The translations under genes and the position numbers were made by a program. The notes below the pieces were generated by a model, which worked only from the letters and a program-made list of their open reading frames with translations, was not told the origin of the DNA and ran no database searches. Below are positions 6,924 to 10,292 of a stretch of DNA of 10,292 nucleotides, piece after piece; the first letter of the stretch is position 1, and every line of letters begins with the position of its first letter. The DNA is from an uncultured Alphaproteobacteria bacterium (lineage in GTDB: Bacteria; Pseudomonadota; Alphaproteobacteria; Micavibrionales; Micavibrionaceae): contig CAKTCH010000036.1 of NCBI GenBank assembly GCA_934538895.1, positions 1-10,292 of the forward strand, written 5' to 3'.

Positions 6924-7289
6924 ATGGCTCGTGTAAAAAGTGGTCCGCACACCAAGAACCGTCACCGTAAAGTCCTGCGTATGGCCAAGGGTCACTATGG
7001 CCGCCGCAAGAACTGCTACAAGATCGGCGCCAACTCCGTTGAACGCGCTCTGGCTTATGCCTACAAGCACCGCCGCGAACGCAAGCGTGAATACCGCGCC
7101 TTGTGGATCATGCGCATCAACGCGGCGGCGCGTATGAGCGGTCTGACATATTCCCAGTTCATGCATGGCCTGCGTCTGACCGGCCTGCAACTGGATCGTA
7201 AAGTGCTGGCGGATATCGCAGTCAGAAATCCTGAGGATTTCAAGGCGATTGCCAGGCAGGCCGCCGACGCCCGCAACAAGGCGGCGTAA
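6924..7289 (+). CDS. rplT: 50S ribosomal protein bL20
   Basis: Binds 23S rRNA early in large-subunit assembly. The protein is 121 aa, close to the family length (117-120). The N-terminal basic arm MARVKSGPHTKNRHRKVLRMAKGHYGRRKN is a direct family signature. It is followed by the globular part RREYRALWIMRINAAAR-type helix and GLTYSQFMHGLRLTGLQLDRKVLADIAV. AAGGAG (6910-6915) lies 8 bases before the ATG, overlapping the rpmI stop. In several bacteria this protein represses its own operon through an mRNA site. It is followed by a 198-base gap with two hairpins before pheS. Confidence 0.97.
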   Translation: MARVKSGPHTKNRHRKVLRMAKGHYGRRKNCYKIGANSVERALAYAYKHRRERKREYRALWIMRINAAARMSGLTYSQFMHGLRLTGLQLDRKVLADIAVRNPEDFKAIARQAADARNKAA

Positions 7290-7314
7290 CCCGTCAAAGG
7301 GATTTCTGGGGATC

Positions 7315-7360
7315 TTCCGTATCGAGATTTCTCCCACAAATCATCACCATTGATACGGAA
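7315..7360 (+). promoter_or_regulatory. Stem-loop 1 in the rplT-pheS gap
   Basis: TTCCGTATC (7315-7323) pairs perfectly with GATACGGAA (7352-7360). A G-U and an A-U pair can extend the stem inward, leaving a loop of about 24 bases. It lies just upstream of a stronger hairpin. It could be part of an attenuation or mRNA-processing element; its function is not shown by sequence. Confidence 0.5.
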
Positions 7361-7364
7361 TTAG

Positions 7365-7393
7365 ACAGCCCGGTCCCTTAAAGACCGGGCTGT
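7365..7393 (+). terminator. Strong hairpin, terminator or attenuator before pheS
   Basis: ACAGCCCGGTC (7365-7375) and GACCGGGCTGT (7383-7393) form a perfect 11-bp GC-rich stem with a 7-base loop. The bases after it (TGCCTTAGGG) have only scattered T residues, so it is a poor intrinsic terminator despite the strong stem. It sits about 76 bases after rplT and 95 before pheS. It may partly end the rpmI-rplT transcript, protect its 3' end, or attenuate pheS. Confidence 0.6.
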
Positions 7394-7487
7394 TGCCTTA
7401 GGGGCGCCTTCGCGGTGATATAGATATATTCCTTTGAATCCCCGCAGGGGTAATGTTAAAAAACAGGGCTTATCAAGGATTTTTGAA

Positions 7488-8582
7488 GTGACCGACATGA
7501 ACCAGAATATCGCGACCCTGAAAACCGAGCTGACCGAAATGGTCACCGCCGCCAACGATCTCACCACGCTGGAACAGGCGCGTGTGACGGCCCTCGGCAA
7601 GAAAGGCCGCATCACCGACCTGATGAAAAATCTGGGCGGTATGGACCCGGAAGCGCGCAAGGCGCTGGGCGCAGCGCTCAACGAACTGAAAGACCAGATC
7701 GCGGCGCTGATCGAAAAGCAGGAAGCGGCGCTTAAGATGCAGGCCCTCAATGACAGGCTGGCGCATGAAACGGTCGATATCACCTTGTCGGCGCGTCCGG
7801 AACGCAAAGGGCATATCCACCCGCTGAGCCAGACGATGGAAGAACTGGTTTCGATTTTTGCCGATATGGGCTTCTCCGTGGCGGAAGGGCCGGATATCGA
7901 AGACGATTTCCACAATTTCACCGCCCTCAATTTCCCGCCCGGTCATCCGGCGCGCGAAATGCACGATACATTCTACCTGCCGGACGATCCGGATGAAAAG
8001 GGCGAAGCGGCGAAAAAGCTTTTGCGCACGCACACATCGACCGTGCAGGTGCGCACGATGATGAAGCAGAAACCGCCGATCCGCATCGTCTGCATGGGCC
8101 GCACATACCGTTCCGATTACGACATGACGCACACGCCGATGTTCCACCAGATGGAAGGCCTTGTGATCGACAGGGATATCCATATGGGCCATCTCAAGGG
8201 CTGCCTTGAGGATTTCCTGCGCGCGTTCTTTCAGGTGGATGACCTGCCGGTGCGTTTCCGCCCCAGCTTCTTCCCCTTCACCGAGCCGAGCGCCGAGGTG
8301 GATATCGGCTGTTCGCGCAAGGATGGCGGTTTAAAGATCGGCGCGGGCGATAGCTGGCTTGAGATTCTTGGCTGTGGCATGGTGCATCCGAATGTGATCC
8401 GCAATTGCGGCCTCGACCCGGAAGAATATCAGGGCTTTGCCTTCGGCATGGGGCTGGAGCGCCTGACCATGCTGAAATACGGCATTCCCGATTTGCGCAC
8501 CTTCTTCGAAAGCGATGTGCGCTGGCTGGAACATTATGGTTTCGACCCGCTCAGCCGCCCCAACCGCGCCACGGGTGAATGA
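7488..8582 (+). CDS. pheS: Phenylalanine--tRNA ligase alpha subunit
   Basis: Catalytic subunit of the (alpha-beta)2 enzyme that charges tRNA-Phe. I chose GTG at 7488: AAGGA (7475-7479) is 8 bases away and the protein then starts MTDMNQN, like other alphaproteobacterial PheS. ATG at 7497 would be 17 bases from that site. The length is 364 aa. An N-terminal coiled-coil arm (about 1-90, with ALGKKGRITDLMKNLG) is followed by class II motif 1 (HPLSQTMEELVSIFADMGF), motif 2 (GRTYRSDYDMTHTPMFHQMEG, R208) and motif 3 (FGMGLERLTML, from residue 319). Ala is kept in GFAFG, the position that sets Phe selectivity in E. coli (A294). pheT, normally directly downstream, is not in the window; a palindromic repeat and a GNAT gene follow instead. 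Confidence 0.96.
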   Translation: MTDMNQNIATLKTELTEMVTAANDLTTLEQARVTALGKKGRITDLMKNLGGMDPEARKALGAALNELKDQIAALIEKQEAALKMQALNDRLAHETVDITLSARPERKGHIHPLSQTMEELVSIFADMGFSVAEGPDIEDDFHNFTALNFPPGHPAREMHDTFYLPDDPDEKGEAAKKLLRTHTSTVQVRTMMKQKPPIRIVCMGRTYRSDYDMTHTPMFHQMEGLVIDRDIHMGHLKGCLEDFLRAFFQVDDLPVRFRPSFFPFTEPSAEVDIGCSRKDGGLKIGAGDSWLEILGCGMVHPNVIRNCGLDPEEYQGFAFGMGLERLTMLKYGIPDLRTFFESDVRWLEHYGFDPLSRPNRATGE

Positions 8583-8611
8583 GCGATCGGTTTTCAGTGG
8601 TGAGTATTTAA

Positions 8612-8699
8612 ACCCCCCTCACCCTGCCCTCTCCCCCACGGGGAGAGGGATGTGCAGGCTTAGAGCGTCAGCCCTTAGCCGTAGCTGGGTGAGGGGGGT
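8612..8699. repeat. CCCTCACCC-type palindromic repeat
   Basis: The outer arms ACCCCCCTCACCC (8612-8624) and GGGTGAGGGGGGT (8687-8699) are perfect inverted copies. Beside the left arm, a 10-bp hairpin pairs CCCTCTCCCC (8627-8636) with GGGGAGAGGG (8640-8649) over a CAC loop. The remaining 37 bases (8650-8686) are unpaired or weakly paired. This CCCTCACCC/CCCTCTCCCC pattern is a recurrent intergenic palindrome in many proteobacterial genomes. It lies between pheS and the GNAT gene and could act as a transcript end or stabiliser, although no T run follows. Confidence 0.85.
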
Positions 8700-8720
8700 A
8701 TTTTCAGGAATGACAATCAC

Positions 8721-9167
8721 ATGAGCATCACCGTCCGCGCCCTTTCCCAAGTTGATTACGATCAATGGCTGACGCTGTGGAATGCGAATAATCAAGGTCA
8801 CATAAACAATGATGTGACCGCCGCCACATGGCAGCGGCTGATGGATGATGATCAGGTGCGCGGGCTGGTTGCGGAAGCTGACGGCGAAGTTGCAGGGTTG
8901 GTGCATTTTATCCTGCATCCGGTGACGGGCCATATCAAACCCGTCTGTTACATGCAGGACGTTTTCGTCGATCCGGCGCACCGCCGCAAGGGGATTGGCC
9001 GGGCGCTGGTCACGGCTCTGGCGCGTATCGGTGCGGAAGAAGGCTGGGCACGGTTATACTGGCTGGCGGAGACACAAAATAAAGAGGCCCAGTCCTTATA
9101 CAGGAATCTGGGCCTTAAACTCGATTTCACGCTGCATGTCCTGCCGCTTCAGCCGGTAGAACAATAG
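8721..9167 (+). CDS. GNAT family N-acetyltransferase
   Basis: A cytoplasmic acetyl-CoA-dependent acyltransferase of 148 aa, complete for a single GNAT domain. Beta strands around 48-66 (GLVAEADGEVAGLVHFIL) lead to motif A, VFVDPAHRRKGIGRALVTAL (81-100), whose RRKGIG is the pyrophosphate-binding R/QxxGxG/A loop. Motif B follows as LYWLAETQNKEAQSLYRNLGL (about 112-132), with the usual Asn and Tyr that close the CoA site. The substrate cannot be predicted. AGGA (8706-8709) is 11 bases before the ATG, a somewhat long spacing, and the 3' arm of the palindromic repeat is in the 5' leader. It sits where pheT would be expected after pheS and ends 8 bases before the convergent unknown gene. Confidence 0.92.
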   Translation: MSITVRALSQVDYDQWLTLWNANNQGHINNDVTAATWQRLMDDDQVRGLVAEADGEVAGLVHFILHPVTGHIKPVCYMQDVFVDPAHRRKGIGRALVTALARIGAEEGWARLYWLAETQNKEAQSLYRNLGLKLDFTLHVLPLQPVEQ

Positions 9168-9175
9168 CGGCGCCG

Positions 9176-10288
9176 TTATCGCAGCGAGAACATATCCTGC
9201 ATCCGGGGTTGCCCGGTCCGCGCTTCGTCATAGCGCGGCGGCTCCGTATCCATGGGCTGTTGCGCGCGCAAAGCCATGCGCGGATCGTTCGCACCCGCAT
9301 AACTACTGGCGCCGCCGAATTCCGGGCGGATCTGGTTATTATCCCATTCCTGACCGGCATTGCCGCGCTGGTAACCTGTGTAAGACCCGCGTGGTGGCGG
9401 TTCCGCTGCATAGGTACGCGAATTGTCGCCCCTGATGGCCGACATCAGCGCATTGATTGGATCACGCGCGCCCCGTACCATCGCTCCGATTCCGATTCCG
9501 GTCAGGATTTGCGTGGCGCGGCGATCATTGCCGGGATTTCCATCCGTCAGAATGCCCGCCGCGTTGCCGAACTGGCGCGAGACGCGGGCGCTATCCCTGT
9601 CTCCATATCCGGTAATACCACCCACTGCCGTTTCAACGCCTGTCCGGGTCAGGATCTGTGTGGCACGTTGGGGGTTCCCGTCTATCATGCTATCGGTCGC
9701 ACGGCCAAGGCCGCGTGAGGTGCGCGTGATGGCACCATCTATATTGCGGTTCTGGGCAGCTTCTGCGCGCATTTGTTCACGTTCGTAGCGGTCAGCCTCT
9801 CGCGTTTCCATGCGGGACTGGCGAAGCGCGGCACGACGATCAAGGCCATCATTCTCCAGTTCCGCCTGCTGCCGCAACATCTGATTGCGCGTATCGACGC
9901 CGCTGGTGTTATTATATCGTGATGTAATGCGGCCAATATCCGGCGGGGGGCCGTCAAGCCCTCGTTGCGCGATGAAGGCGCCGATCGGATCGTCACCGTC
10001 CGGGCCGGCCTGCGGTAGGGATGGATCATGGGGTTTAAAGGCGTCTTTGTTCATCACCGCGTTATAGCCGTTATAAGCGTTGCTGGTGCGCGGGCCGTTG
10101 ATGCCGTCGACCTTAAGCGACTCCAGATCGATCTTGCCGCCGCTTAAAGTCTTGACAAGCGGCGCGAGCAGGTTTGTGACCAGCTGCATGGCCATCACGT
10201 TGAACGGGTTGGCCTGCTGGCCGTCGGCCATCGTCCCGGACATGAATTGCTGTATGCCGGGCGGGTTCTGCTTGATGCGGTCTTCCAT
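9176..10288 (-). CDS. Uncharacterised Gly/Asn/Gln/Arg-rich protein, probably 5'-partial
   Basis: I do not recognise this protein. The readable part is 370 aa from an ATG at 10288. The frame has no stop in the 4 bases left to the window edge and no ribosome site is visible, so the real start may lie outside. There is no signal peptide or membrane helix in what is seen. Residues 33-48 form a hydrophobic, possibly amphipathic stretch. Residues 136-182 are a charged helix rich in Arg, Glu, Gln and Ala, likely a coiled coil. Residues 185-270 hold two related units sharing G-A/G-I-T, DGNP, RATQILT and a Gly-rich end (DGNP at 203 and 249, RATQILT at 208 and 257). Residues 290-370 are Pro/Gly/Asn/Gln-rich and likely disordered. 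A structural, surface or phage-type role is conceivable but unproven. It converges on the GNAT gene. Confidence 0.75.
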   Translation of the reverse strand: MEDRIKQNPPGIQQFMSGTMADGQQANPFNVMAMQLVTNLLAPLVKTLSGGKIDLESLKVDGINGPRTSNAYNGYNAVMNKDAFKPHDPSLPQAGPDGDDPIGAFIAQRGLDGPPPDIGRITSRYNNTSGVDTRNQMLRQQAELENDGLDRRAALRQSRMETREADRYEREQMRAEAAQNRNIDGAITRTSRGLGRATDSMIDGNPQRATQILTRTGVETAVGGITGYGDRDSARVSRQFGNAAGILTDGNPGNDRRATQILTGIGIGAMVRGARDPINALMSAIRGDNSRTYAAEPPPRGSYTGYQRGNAGQEWDNNQIRPEFGGASSYAGANDPRMALRAQQPMDTEPPRYDEARTGQPRMQDMFSLR

Positions 10289-10292
10289 GTGC

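Noticed and set aside
7434..7487. ATG at 7434 as the pheS start
   Set aside because: No ribosome site precedes it and the added residues are unlike PheS N-termini. GTG at 7488 has AAGGA at good spacing and gives MTD.
8710..8724. Four-codon upstream frame (MTIT) overlapping the GNAT start
   Set aside because: AGGA touches its ATG directly, so no ribosome could use it. It is probably chance.
9163..9180. Palindrome around CGGCGCCG between the GNAT and unknown genes as a bidirectional terminator
   Set aside because: The self-complementary core leaves no loop and there is no T tract on either strand.
1..10292. CRISPR array, tRNA, rRNA, toxin-antitoxin or defence island
   Set aside because: I saw no regularly spaced direct repeats, no cloverleaf with a CCA or T-loop pattern, and no protein of those classes on either strand.

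Overview
The window looks like chromosomal DNA of an alphaproteobacterium. It is GC-rich and contains DUF1223 and DUF4864 proteins, an alphaproteobacterial-style PheS, and ribosomal proteins bL35 and bL20 closest to that class. I cannot name the genus. Most of it is ordinary housekeeping and accessory sequence. I see no CRISPR array, tRNA, rRNA, transposase, phage integrase or obvious defence cassette.

Layout, left to right. (1) polA (+), cut at its 5' end by the window edge, with all three catalytic domains intact. (2) Converging on polA from the minus strand is a secreted DUF1223 thioredoxin-like protein. It diverges from a secreted DUF4864 protein on the plus strand. (3) A minus-strand two-gene unit follows: a single-domain voltage-gated cation channel of the bacterial Nav type, then a NagB-type glucosamine-6-phosphate deaminase whose start overlaps the channel stop (TGATG). 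(4) Divergent from the channel is a xanthine-guanine phosphoribosyltransferase (gpt, +). (5) A gene-free stretch of about 395 bases holds a 145-base palindromic element bounded by TTAA, then a likely promoter and structured leader for the next operon. (6) rpmI-rplT-pheS (+) follows, with two strong hairpins between rplT and pheS. No pheT lies downstream. Instead there is a CCCTCACCC-type palindromic repeat and a GNAT acetyltransferase (+). (7) The right end is a minus-strand, Gly/Asn/Gln/Arg-rich protein of unknown function with an internal duplication. It is probably still open at the window edge.

Functional links are modest. rpmI-rplT-pheS is the classical translation cluster. channel-nagB is a translationally coupled pair with no known shared pathway. 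DUF1223 and DUF4864 are both predicted exported proteins sharing a 72-base divergent promoter region. The items most worth following up are the channel's Ca-channel-like filter (TLEGW), the separation of pheS from pheT, the TTAA-bounded palindrome, the tandem hairpins before pheS, and the uncharacterised repeat-containing protein at the right edge.
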